Positions 51,389-59,881 of a stretch of DNA of 64,000 bases are shown here, piece by piece (position 1 is the stretch's first letter; each line of letters opens with the position of its first letter). The notes under the pieces were generated by a model, which searched no databases, was not told where the DNA came from, and saw only the letters and a list, made by a program, of their open reading frames with translations. Position numbers and translations under genes: made by a program. The DNA comes from Candidatus Berkiella aquae (GTDB lineage: Bacteria > Pseudomonadota > Gammaproteobacteria > Berkiellales > Berkiellaceae): assembly GCF_001431295.2 (NCBI RefSeq), contig NZ_LKAJ02000001.1, positions 2,108,001 to 2,172,000 of the forward strand, in the 5' to 3' direction.

Positions 51389-53800
51389 TTAGTGAGGCTG
51401 CTCCATTGCTGCAGTTTCTAATTGCTTGCCAGCGAGAAATAACCAAGTCTCTAATACGGTATCAGGATTAAGCGAAACGCTATCGATCCCTTTTTCAACT
51501 AACCACTTTGCTAAGTCTGGATGATCAGAAGGCCCTTGACCACAGATCCCAACGTATTTCCCTTGCTTCTTACAAGCTTGAATTGCTTTGCTCATCAAAT
51601 ATTTGACCGCTTCATCACGCTCATCAAATTGTCCTGCGATAATGCCAGAGTCGCGGTCAAGGCCTAATGTAAGCTGAGTTAAATCATTTGAACCAATAGA
51701 AAATCCATCAAAATGCTCTAAAAAGCCTTCTGCTAAAATCGCATTAGATGGCAATTCGCACATCATTATCACCCGTAAACCATTTTCGCCTCGACGTAAA
51801 CCATTTTCAGCCATTGTTGCTAAGACTTGTTTTCCTTCAGCAATAGTACGAACAAAGGGGATCATAACTTCAACATTGGTTAATCCCATCGTATCACGCA
51901 CATACCGAATGGCTTCACATTCTAATGCAAAACAAGGCTTAAAATTTGCAGCAATATAACGAGATGCCCCTCGAAAACCAATCATCGGATTTTCTTCAAG
52001 TGGTTCAAATGTTTTACCTCCCACTAAATTGGCATATTCATTTGATTTAAAATCAGAGAATCGAACAATCACTTTCTGTGGATAAAAAGCAGCTGCTAGC
52101 GTTGCAATACCCTCTGATAATTTTTTAACATAAAATGATTTTGGATCAGAATATCCAGCCATTTTATGGGCTATTTTAGCTTTTACCTCAGCAGGCAATG
52201 TCTCAAATGCAAGACATGCATTTGGATGTACTCCAATCATTTGACTGATAATAAATTCTAAACGCGCTAAACCAATACCGGCATTAGGCAATGATTGAAA
52301 ATCAAAAGCACGATCAGGATTAGCAACATTCATCATGACTTTGAAAGGTAATGCCGGCATTTTGTCTAATTCAATTTTTTTCACTTCAAATGGGAGTTGA
52401 CCTTCATAAACATAACCAACATCACCTTCAGCGCAACTTATTGTTACCATCTGGCCTTCTTTGATTTGTTTAGTTGCATCATGGCTGCCCACTACCGCCG
52501 GGATCCCAAGTTCTCTGGCAATAATAGCTGCATGGCAAGTACGTCCTCCTCGATTAGTGACTATCGCACTAGCACGCTTCATGATAGGTTCCCAATCGGG
52601 ATCGGTCATATCAGCAACGAGCACATCACCCGGCTTTAGCTTATCCATCTCGCTAGGATCACGCAAAATTCTTGCAACACCACTACCAATGCGCTGACCA
52701 ATACTACGGCCTTCCACTAAAATAGAGCCACGTTGCAATAGATGATAACGCTCAATAATTTTTGAACGAATACGACTTTTTACTGTTTCAGGTCGTGCTT
52801 GTACAATATAAAGTTGTCCATCGATGCCATCTTTAGCCCATTCAATATCCATTGGGCGATTATAATGCTTTTCTATAATGACGGCCTGTTCTGCGAGTTG
52901 TTGAATTTCATCATCTGATAATGAAAAGGCAGTACGTTCTTCTGCTTCAACTTCGACTTTGGTGACACAAGCATGATTGCCTTCGATAACCGTGTCTTCT
53001 TGGTAGATCATTTTGAGTTGTTTACTACCTAAGTTGCGTCTCACAATAGCGGGGCGTTTTGCGGCTAAGGTCGGTTTGTGGACATAAAACTCATCAGGAT
53101 TAACGGCACCTTGCACCACCATTTCACCCAAACCATAAGAAGAAGTAATAAAGACCACATCGGTAAAGCCAGATTCGGTATCCATACTAAACATAACACC
53201 GCTTGCAGCAAGGTCACTGCGAACCATTTTTTGTACACCGGCAGATAGTGCAATATCTTGGTGCACGAAACCATGATGAACTCTATAGGCAATGGCTCTA
53301 TCATTAAATAATGAAGCAAATACTTCTTTCATCGCGCTTAATATGTTGTCTAAGCCACGAATATTGAGAAACGTTTCTTGTTGACCTGCAAATGAAGCCT
53401 CTGGTAAATCTTCAGCTGTGGCAGAAGATCGTACTGCAACCGCACAAAGTGGATCACCATTACAAAGGCTTTCATAAGATTGATGAATGGCATCGATAAA
53501 TTCAGCTTGAAAGGGAGTTTCGACTATCCAATGACGGATTTTTTGCCCGACTTTTCGTAATTCATTAACATTTTCTACATCGAGCTTATCAAGCTGCTCA
53601 TAAATTTTTTCTGCTAAGCCATCTTGTTGTAAAAAGGCACGAAAAGCATCTGCGGTGGTTGCAAAGCCATCGGGTACCTTAACGCCGGCTTGCGTTAAAT
53701 GGCAAATCATTTCACCCAAGGAGGCATTTTTACCACCCACTTTATCTACATCTTTGATACCTAGCTTATTTAAAGGAATGACGTGCGATTGTAATGACAT
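51389..53800 (-). CDS. ppsA: Phosphoenolpyruvate synthase
   Basis: PpsA makes phosphoenolpyruvate from pyruvate and ATP (releasing AMP and Pi) for gluconeogenesis. The 803-residue protein has the N-terminal ATP-grasp-like pyruvate-binding domain ([30 protein letters not shown]), the phospho-histidine swivel motif ([20 protein letters not shown]) and the C-terminal PEP barrel with catalytic Cys ([13 protein letters not shown]). It is divergent from its regulator ppsR, the arrangement known from E. coli. Confidence 0.97.
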   Translation of the reverse strand: MSLQSHVIPLNKLGIKDVDKVGGKNASLGEMICHLTQAGVKVPDGFATTADAFRAFLQQDGLAEKIYEQLDKLDVENVNELRKVGQKIRHWIVETPFQAEFIDAIHQSYESLCNGDPLCAVAVRSSATAEDLPEASFAGQQETFLNIRGLDNILSAMKEVFASLFNDRAIAYRVHHGFVHQDIALSAGVQKMVRSDLAASGVMFSMDTESGFTDVVFITSSYGLGEMVVQGAVNPDEFYVHKPTLAAKRPAIVRRNLGSKQLKMIYQEDTVIEGNHACVTKVEVEAEERTAFSLSDDEIQQLAEQAVIIEKHYNRPMDIEWAKDGIDGQLYIVQARPETVKSRIRSKIIERYHLLQRGSILVEGRSIGQRIGSGVARILRDPSEMDKLKPGDVLVADMTDPDWEPIMKRASAIVTNRGGRTCHAAIIARELGIPAVVGSHDATKQIKEGQMVTISCAEGDVGYVYEGQLPFEVKKIELDKMPALPFKVMMNVANPDRAFDFQSLPNAGIGLARLEFIISQMIGVHPNACLAFETLPAEVKAKIAHKMAGYSDPKSFYVKKLSEGIATLAAAFYPQKVIVRFSDFKSNEYANLVGGKTFEPLEENPMIGFRGASRYIAANFKPCFALECEAIRYVRDTMGLTNVEVMIPFVRTIAEGKQVLATMAENGLRRGENGLRVIMMCELPSNAILAEGFLEHFDGFSIGSNDLTQLTLGLDRDSGIIAGQFDERDEAVKYLMSKAIQACKKQGKYVGICGQGPSDHPDLAKWLVEKGIDSVSLNPDTVLETWLFLAGKQLETAAMEQPH

Positions 53801-53925
53801 ATGACCCCCGACCTGGCATAAGTTGAAGCTTATTATACCCAGAGCGAAGCATGACTTGAAGTGTAACCCTTGTTGAAATAACTATGCTAAACTAACGCTA
53901 TATTTTCTTTTTGAAAGATAGCTCT

Positions 53926-54747
53926 GTGGCTCAACGTACCGTCTTTTTTATTTCTGACCGAACCGGTATTACGGCTGAAACATTAGGATTGAGTTTAATT
54001 TCTCAATTCGAAGGCATTCCGTTTATTCACGTAACACTGCCATTTGTAGATTCCGCAGAAAAGGCTCGTGAGACCACCCAACGAATCAATCAAGCTTACC
54101 AACAAGATGGAGCCCAACCACTTGTTTTTGCGACCATCGTCGATCCTGAAATTCGTTCGCTGCTTGAAAAATGTGACGGCTTTTACATCGATTTTTTCAA
54201 AACCTTTATTCCTGGTTTAGAAAATGAGCTTAAAATGGCATCTGCCAATGTCATGGGACGAATTCATGGTGTTGGGGATAGCAATGTTTATAATACCCGT
54301 ATCGAGGCTGTTAATTACGCTTTAAATTATGATGATGGCGCCAGAACCAATGGCTATGATACCGCCGATGTCATTTTGGTTGGCGTTTCGCGCTGCGGTA
54401 AAACGCCTACGAGCCTTTATCTTGCAATGCAATTTGGTATTCGGGCTGCTAATTACCCCATCACAGAAGAAGATTTACATTCTACCCAATTACCTAAAGC
54501 ATTGCGCCCTTATCAGCATAAATTATTTGGACTCACTATCGATCCAAAACGCTTGCATGCAATTCGCTCTAGCCGACGCCCTAATAGCCAATATGCGCAG
54601 CTTGCACAATGTGAAAATGAAGTTAAAACCGTTGAAGCCATGTTTCATCAGGAAAATATCCCTTACCTCAGTTCAACTAATTTATCGATTGAGGAATTAG
54701 CCACTAAGTTAATGGTTATTTCTGGCATTGAGCGTCGATTAAGATAA
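53926..54747 (+). CDS. ppsR: PEP synthase regulatory kinase/pyrophosphorylase
   Basis: PpsR (DUF299) reversibly phosphorylates the catalytic Thr of PEP synthase with ADP and removes it with Pi. The protein starts at GTG 53926 (MAQRTVFFISDRTGITAETLG; 273 residues); a TTG at 53911 opens the frame. The P-loop GVSRCGKTPTSLYLA and the LFGLTIDPKRLHAIRSSRRP block are intact. It is divergent from ppsA. Confidence 0.95.
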   Translation: MAQRTVFFISDRTGITAETLGLSLISQFEGIPFIHVTLPFVDSAEKARETTQRINQAYQQDGAQPLVFATIVDPEIRSLLEKCDGFYIDFFKTFIPGLENELKMASANVMGRIHGVGDSNVYNTRIEAVNYALNYDDGARTNGYDTADVILVGVSRCGKTPTSLYLAMQFGIRAANYPITEEDLHSTQLPKALRPYQHKLFGLTIDPKRLHAIRSSRRPNSQYAQLAQCENEVKTVEAMFHQENIPYLSSTNLSIEELATKLMVISGIERRLR

Positions 54748-54789
54748 TTCATCATCCACTGCTCAAATAAAAACCATATTACACCGTAA

Positions 54790-55243
54790 TTAAAGTCCAA
54801 CCTTTGGAGATCGCGGAGTAACCTCTTGGGTAACGACTAGATCCATTGACACAGGTATCACAACGGTGGGTAAGGTCTGGGTTGAGGCCGGTTTTTCTTG
54901 CTCCACTTTTTCTTCAGTCACTTTTTCTGCTGATATTTTTTCTTGCGCAGCTCGTTCTGTAGCCGCCTGTTCTTGTGCATTGGTATCTGTTGGTGCAGTG
55001 GGTACAACTTTAGATGCTAGTTTTTTAGCCAAAAGATTTGCAACTGCACCTTTCTCATGTATTTGCATGTCAATTTTTTTAGAAGGAGGGTTTTGTTGAG
55101 GTGTGGCTGTTTGTTTCTTATCGGCTGTTAACTCTTCATCGTCGTCCCACTCTTCATCTGCATCTACATCGTCATTTCCTTTAATAGCTTCTCTTAATAG
55201 CTTCTCTTCTGGCAAGAATGGCTTTTATACCAGAATCATCCAC
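54790..55243 (-). pseudogene. Frameshifted partial paralogue of the 55526-58396 gene
   Basis: The open part (TTG 55215, 141 residues) reads EEWDDDEELTADKKQTATPQQ and KKIDMQIHEKGAVANLL, aligning with WQEEELTSNTQKTTQ and NKIDMKKFEASPVAELF of the next gene on the opposite strand. A perfect 2x13-bp tandem duplication (55181-55206) shifts the frame. Removing one unit joins the segment VDDSGIKAILARREAIK upstream, matching PDDSVLKAILDRRGAIE of the paralogue. The C-terminal domain of the paralogue is missing. It is therefore a broken, truncated, inverted copy; GTG 55243 could have been its start. Confidence 0.72.
55181..55206. repeat. Perfect 13-bp tandem duplication causing a frameshift
   Basis: TTAATAGCTTCTC is present twice in a row (55181-55193, 55194-55206). 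The unit is not a multiple of three, so it disrupts the reading frame of the minus-strand gene. Confidence 0.9.
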
Positions 55244-55525
55244 TAATTCATCACGTTTAAAAGTTTTAATTGAACTATCGACGGTTGATGCTACAACTAC
55301 TCATTGACATAGCCTCAAATATTATAACGGTAATGTAAAAAAGACACTTTTACACAAGGATTAGTTTCATTTATTTAATATCCAGTTTCTTTGTGTTACA
55401 CGAATTATCGCTACTTAAGAACTATTGTCTTTTCCAAAAGGTCTACCATACATACACCTTGCATTTGCAAGTAGATTGTTATGCGATAAAATTTACGATG
55501 TATATACAATTTATCAGGTATTGAA

Positions 55526-58396
55526 ATGGCCATAGACGATGATGAAGATTGGAGTGAGGATGAAGATGAAAACGAGGAAGAGGATACGCTATCTCGAGAG
55601 GAGATGGATAAATTAGCAAAAGGATTCGTTCATCAATACACAAATGAACCAGCAGCAAAAGTAAAAGCAGAATCACCGCCCTTGCAAAATCCACTGAATA
55701 CTTTGCCGAATGAAACCATTGAGTTTATTATTGATTTATTAAAAAAGGTAAATATTAATGCCAGTTTCAATCAGGATCAGAAACTAAACCTCGGTTATGA
55801 AGCTACGAATTTTGTTGCACTGAGAATGAGTCGCGTTTTAAGTGAATATGGCATAAAAAACAAACAAGTGCTTGACCAAGAAAAAATCAATGCACTAATG
55901 CAAAATAAAGAGATGCAAGCTGCATTGATAAACCAAATTAATAATGCAAGAAAAGGCATCACGAATGATTTTGATGTGCATACACCTTCCCCTGTTATCA
56001 AAAAAAGCGAGCAAGACAGTGCTATCACTCTCAAAAATCCACCACCTTTACCACCTCCAGTGCAGCCCGTCATACAACCTGATGATTCTGTTTTAAAAGC
56101 GATTTTGGATCGAAGAGGCGCTATTGAGAGAGATGATGATAACGAAGAAGCAAGAGAAAGAGAATGGCAAGAAGAAGAATTAACATCGAATACACAAAAA
56201 ACAACTCAAACGCTACCACCCTCCTCTACAAGCAATAAAATTGATATGAAAAAATTTGAGGCAAGCCCTGTTGCTGAGTTATTCAAAAAAAGAGTACCGC
56301 CTGAAAAAACGGCAACCGGTATACCTGAAATACCCACAATGCCACCCTTACCTCAAACACCAACTACAAAAACACCTGTACTTGAAACACCCGTACTTGA
56401 AACACCCGTACTTGAAACACCCGTACTTGAAACACCCGTACTTGAAACACCCGTACTTGAAACACCCGTACTTGAAACACCCGTACTTGAAACACCTGTG
56501 CCTGAAACACCTGTGCCTGAAACACCCGTGCCTGAAACACCCGTGCCTGAAACACCTGTGCCTGAAACAGTTGAGGCACAAGTACTTAACACGCCAGAAA
56601 CAAGCCCATTAACACAGGATTCATCCATTACGGTAACTTCTTCAACACCGACTGTGGATTCTAATAAACAAGCACTCCAAACAATATCAGAACAAGCACA
56701 TAAACTTGAAAGCTATGCTGGTAATCTTGAGTATATAAAATATCTAAACAAAATATTTGAAGCCAAAATAACTAGCATTACTGAAATAAAAATCGACAAA
56801 ATGCTGGGAGAATTTATCAAAAGAACAGGGCTTAATTATAACTCAACTGAATTAAAAGCAATGCTTCGCAATGACAACGATGAAGAACGTAAAAAGACCA
56901 TAAGCAAACTGGTTGAAGAAATAAATGATATCTATGTTAAAAGAGCAGATGCTATTTATAAACCAATAGCTCAAATCCATCTCGATGAATATAATAAAAG
57001 ATGTAATGAAATTTCTACAAATGTTGCTAATGGAACAATAACCAAAAATGAGGCTATCGAACAAATTAAACAAGAAAGAGAATTAACCTTAAAAAAACAT
57101 AAAGAGAATGATGAGGTAAAAAAAGCTTCAATAGTAGGCACTTCTTCTCTGACCAAAATGATGGTACAAGAATTAGGTGCATTAGCCTTGTTAAATAGGC
57201 ATTTACATATTCAAAAAAACAAGAACAAATCAGCCGACGAAAAAAAAGAAGTAAAGGTAACCGTTAAAAAATGGTTTACTAATAGGCAGCCTGAAGTACA
57301 AGAATTAGGCGCAGACCGTGCTCATGATATCCATCCGCAAAATATTCATGAACTTGGTTTAGTACATCCCTCTTTTATAATTGATCTTGACAGTGCTGAA
57401 AAAAAAGCTAAAGACACTATCAGTAAAATTGATATTCTTAAACCGACACTAACAACGCCTTCATATTTAGGCACATCTCCATCGGTAACCCAAGCAAGCG
57501 AATTATCTTCATCAGCAAGCAAGGCGCCTCCGCTTCCTCTTGTTTCAGAAAAAGAAGTTAATGAGACACCACAAAGTATTGCTGAATCAAAAAAACCCAA
57601 AACTTCAAAAAGCATTTTTTCAAGAATAGGAAATTTCTTTGCTTCCATAAAAAATTTCTTTACATCCCTTATAAGAACAGAAGCTAAACAAGTCAGCTCC
57701 CAGCAACCTATCCCACAGTCTGCTGATGTTATGCCACCACAAAGTTCTGAAGCCGTCACATCCTTACCCTCAACTACGCTTGAAAGAACGCGGCAATGGC
57801 AACCTGCAATAAAACCCAATGCAGAAAGTAATGTTAATTTGTTTACTCAAACAAAAGCAGAGGGTCAAACTCGAGTTCAATCTATTACCCATCAACTTCA
57901 ATCCACTATTCAAACACCGGTAGCAACTGCTTCACCGTCGTCGATTAACGATCTAGCTGATAAATTATCCTCTGCAAATGACAGTGAATTAAATGCTTTA
58001 GGAATTAAAAATTTTGAAATGCTTGAACCAATGACACCTTCTTCACCCGCTCAAATTAAAATGAATGTTTACTGCACTGAAGATACCTCCGTAAATGGTA
58101 AAACAACAGAAGTGAAAGCTGAACACAAACCGGGAACGGAAGGTGTTACCTATATGATAAAGAAAGAGATGAATGAGAGTGAAAGACAACAAAGCATTGA
58201 AAAAATCTGCAAATTAGCCGTTGCAACAGCCAAGCCAGGCACTGAATTTAAAATACCCAATCAAGATCCAGTACGAAAAGCGGCAACCGAAGCCGCTCTT
58301 GAAAAAGCCTTACAAACTCAATATCCAGAATCTTACGTGAAAGGACAACTTAAAGTGCCAGAAGCACCAAAGCAAGAAAAGGCATTAAGAACCTAA
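55526..58396 (+). CDS. Effector-like protein, ETPVL repeat and shared C-terminal domain
   Basis: The 956-residue protein has an acidic N-terminus (DDDEDWSEDEDENEEED), a helical domain at about 60-140, a Pro-rich stretch, 13 tandem pentapeptides (VLETP/VPETP, about residues 285-350), a helical region 390-620 (LTKMMVQELGALALLNRHLH), a Ser/Pro linker with an amphipathic segment (SIFSRIGNFFASIKNFF) and a C-terminal domain at about 805-950. This last domain (GKTTEVKAEHKPGTEG...ICKLAVATAKPGTEFKIP) is shared with the next two genes. No signal peptide or known enzyme domain is seen. AGGT precedes ATG 55526. Function is unknown; the composition and context suggest a secreted effector. Confidence 0.8.
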   Translation: MAIDDDEDWSEDEDENEEEDTLSREEMDKLAKGFVHQYTNEPAAKVKAESPPLQNPLNTLPNETIEFIIDLLKKVNINASFNQDQKLNLGYEATNFVALRMSRVLSEYGIKNKQVLDQEKINALMQNKEMQAALINQINNARKGITNDFDVHTPSPVIKKSEQDSAITLKNPPPLPPPVQPVIQPDDSVLKAILDRRGAIERDDDNEEAREREWQEEELTSNTQKTTQTLPPSSTSNKIDMKKFEASPVAELFKKRVPPEKTATGIPEIPTMPPLPQTPTTKTPVLETPVLETPVLETPVLETPVLETPVLETPVLETPVLETPVPETPVPETPVPETPVPETPVPETVEAQVLNTPETSPLTQDSSITVTSSTPTVDSNKQALQTISEQAHKLESYAGNLEYIKYLNKIFEAKITSITEIKIDKMLGEFIKRTGLNYNSTELKAMLRNDNDEERKKTISKLVEEINDIYVKRADAIYKPIAQIHLDEYNKRCNEISTNVANGTITKNEAIEQIKQERELTLKKHKENDEVKKASIVGTSSLTKMMVQELGALALLNRHLHIQKNKNKSADEKKEVKVTVKKWFTNRQPEVQELGADRAHDIHPQNIHELGLVHPSFIIDLDSAEKKAKDTISKIDILKPTLTTPSYLGTSPSVTQASELSSSASKAPPLPLVSEKEVNETPQSIAESKKPKTSKSIFSRIGNFFASIKNFFTSLIRTEAKQVSSQQPIPQSADVMPPQSSEAVTSLPSTTLERTRQWQPAIKPNAESNVNLFTQTKAEGQTRVQSITHQLQSTIQTPVATASPSSINDLADKLSSANDSELNALGIKNFEMLEPMTPSSPAQIKMNVYCTEDTSVNGKTTEVKAEHKPGTEGVTYMIKKEMNESERQQSIEKICKLAVATAKPGTEFKIPNQDPVRKAATEAALEKALQTQYPESYVKGQLKVPEAPKQEKALRT
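56381..56575. repeat. 15-bp tandem repeat, 13 copies, in-frame
   Basis: Eight CTTGAAACACCCGTA-type units followed by five CCTGAAACACC(C/T)GTG units run without interruption at 15-bp spacing, encoding VLETP then VPETP. The absence of stop codons in several other frames is a by-product of the repeat. Confidence 0.95.
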
Positions 58397-58474
58397 TGTA
58401 TTTACACTTAATTTGAACCAAATAGGACATTATTAAGTCACACAAAGTAATATTGAATACATAATGGTGAAATA

Positions 58475-59851
58475 ATGAGTCTTACTGGTACTGACGACTC
58501 AAGCTTACCCCCTATAGAGCCTATTGATCCTACTTTGTCTGAAAAAGAACAAGAAAAATTAAAAGCATTTCAAAAAACTTTACAAAATAATCTCGACAAA
58601 CAAAAGGCCGCTCAAGAAAAAGCAGATACCGCTAATACTAAAAGTTACGTTGAACACTATAAAGATGACATGAAAAGTATGTGGGAGCAAACGAAACAAA
58701 CTTTTAGTAATGCAGAAGTTGCCAAAGATGAATATGAGGCCTTTGCCCAATTACTACAGTATCTTTTGCAATTATTTGCATTTGCCTCCAGTCCTGCGAC
58801 ACAAGCATTAAATGCGGCGGGGGAAAAAGCTTGGGCCCAAATGAAAGAATCCTATCATCAAAGACAAGCTGATCTTCAAGGTGAAAAATACAGTGATATT
58901 GAACACCAGGAATCGAGACTCAACAAGCTAGTTGAATTAATTGAACAATCGTCTAATAAAATAGCTGATTTAAAAGCAAGAATACAACAAGAAGGTGGCA
59001 CTGGAAAAGCAGCAAGATTAGAGCGTCAATTAGCATTTGAAAATGAGAAATTAAAGATGCTGGTTGAAGCCAAAGAAAAAACTGATGCTAGAATTACCGA
59101 ACTCAAAAAACTAGAAAATCCTAATGAGCAAACGGTAACTTTAGATAGCGCTCCTGATGAACCAAAACCAGAAGACGAAATACTGTTTTCTACCACTACC
59201 ACGCCTAGCCTTCAGCAAGGCAACACTGTCCACAAACCTGAAGGTACCAATCAAATTCTTTTTTCAACAACCAGTACTGGCCCTCAAATAAAAACTGAGC
59301 CAGATCCGCTTGGTCCACTGGATGATTTATTAGATACCCGTTCACCACCAATAGTGCCGCAACATCGAAGCACAGAACGATCACCTATTGTTAATGATAC
59401 TCAACTTTCCATCAAGGAATTTCATGAGAAGCTAAAATCCCTTAAGAGTGAGCAATTAGCTGAATTAGGGATTAAGAAATTTGAAGCGATAAGTCCTGAT
59501 GCCTCTTCTACCATCAAATTGAGCATGTATTCTACATCTGATACTTCTCCCACAGGAAAAACTACCGATGTCACCGTTGAGCATAAACCGGGAACAGAAG
59601 GGATCACTTATTCTATGAAAAAAGACATGTCTGCAGAAGAGAAACTTCAAACCATAGAACAAATCTGTAAATTAGCAGTAGAAACGGCAAAACCAGGCAC
59701 TGAATTTAAAGTGCCGTCCCAAGATCCAGAGCGTAAAGCGGCTACGGAAGCCGCTTTAAATAAGGCGTTAAAAGCAAAATACCCAGATTATGTCGAAGGC
59801 AAATTTAAAGTTCCGGACAATAAAAGGCCAAGCGCAAATTTAGGGCACTAA
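58475..59851 (+). CDS. Coiled-coil protein with shared C-terminal domain
   Basis: The 458-residue protein has a charged helical N-terminus (EKEQEKLKAFQKTLQNNLDKQ), a hydrophobic helical patch (FAQLLQYLLQLFAFAS, about residues 90-105), a coiled coil (ESRLNKLVELIEQSSNKIADL, 145-215), a linker with two copies of ILFSTT(T/S)T, and the shared C-terminal domain at about 311-455 (GKTTDVTVEHKPGTEGITY, CKLAVETAKPGTEFKVP). It is 78 bp downstream of the 956-residue gene and 30 bp upstream of the macro-domain gene, so the three probably form an operon. The amphipathic patch may contact membranes. Function unknown. Confidence 0.78.
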   Translation: MSLTGTDDSSLPPIEPIDPTLSEKEQEKLKAFQKTLQNNLDKQKAAQEKADTANTKSYVEHYKDDMKSMWEQTKQTFSNAEVAKDEYEAFAQLLQYLLQLFAFASSPATQALNAAGEKAWAQMKESYHQRQADLQGEKYSDIEHQESRLNKLVELIEQSSNKIADLKARIQQEGGTGKAARLERQLAFENEKLKMLVEAKEKTDARITELKKLENPNEQTVTLDSAPDEPKPEDEILFSTTTTPSLQQGNTVHKPEGTNQILFSTTSTGPQIKTEPDPLGPLDDLLDTRSPPIVPQHRSTERSPIVNDTQLSIKEFHEKLKSLKSEQLAELGIKKFEAISPDASSTIKLSMYSTSDTSPTGKTTDVTVEHKPGTEGITYSMKKDMSAEEKLQTIEQICKLAVETAKPGTEFKVPSQDPERKAATEAALNKALKAKYPDYVEGKFKVPDNKRPSANLGH

Positions 59852-59881
59852 TTCAAAAAATTAAATGAATAGGGAGAAGCT

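Noticed and set aside
56381..56575. Regular repeat considered as a CRISPR array
   Set aside because: The 15-bp units are contiguous without unique spacers and lie inside a coding frame; no cas gene is present.
56353..56628. Several overlapping ORFs on both strands across the ETPVL repeat
   Set aside because: They exist only because the 15-bp repeat lacks stops in most frames; the protein in frame with the 956-residue gene is the only one with a start, context and shared domain.
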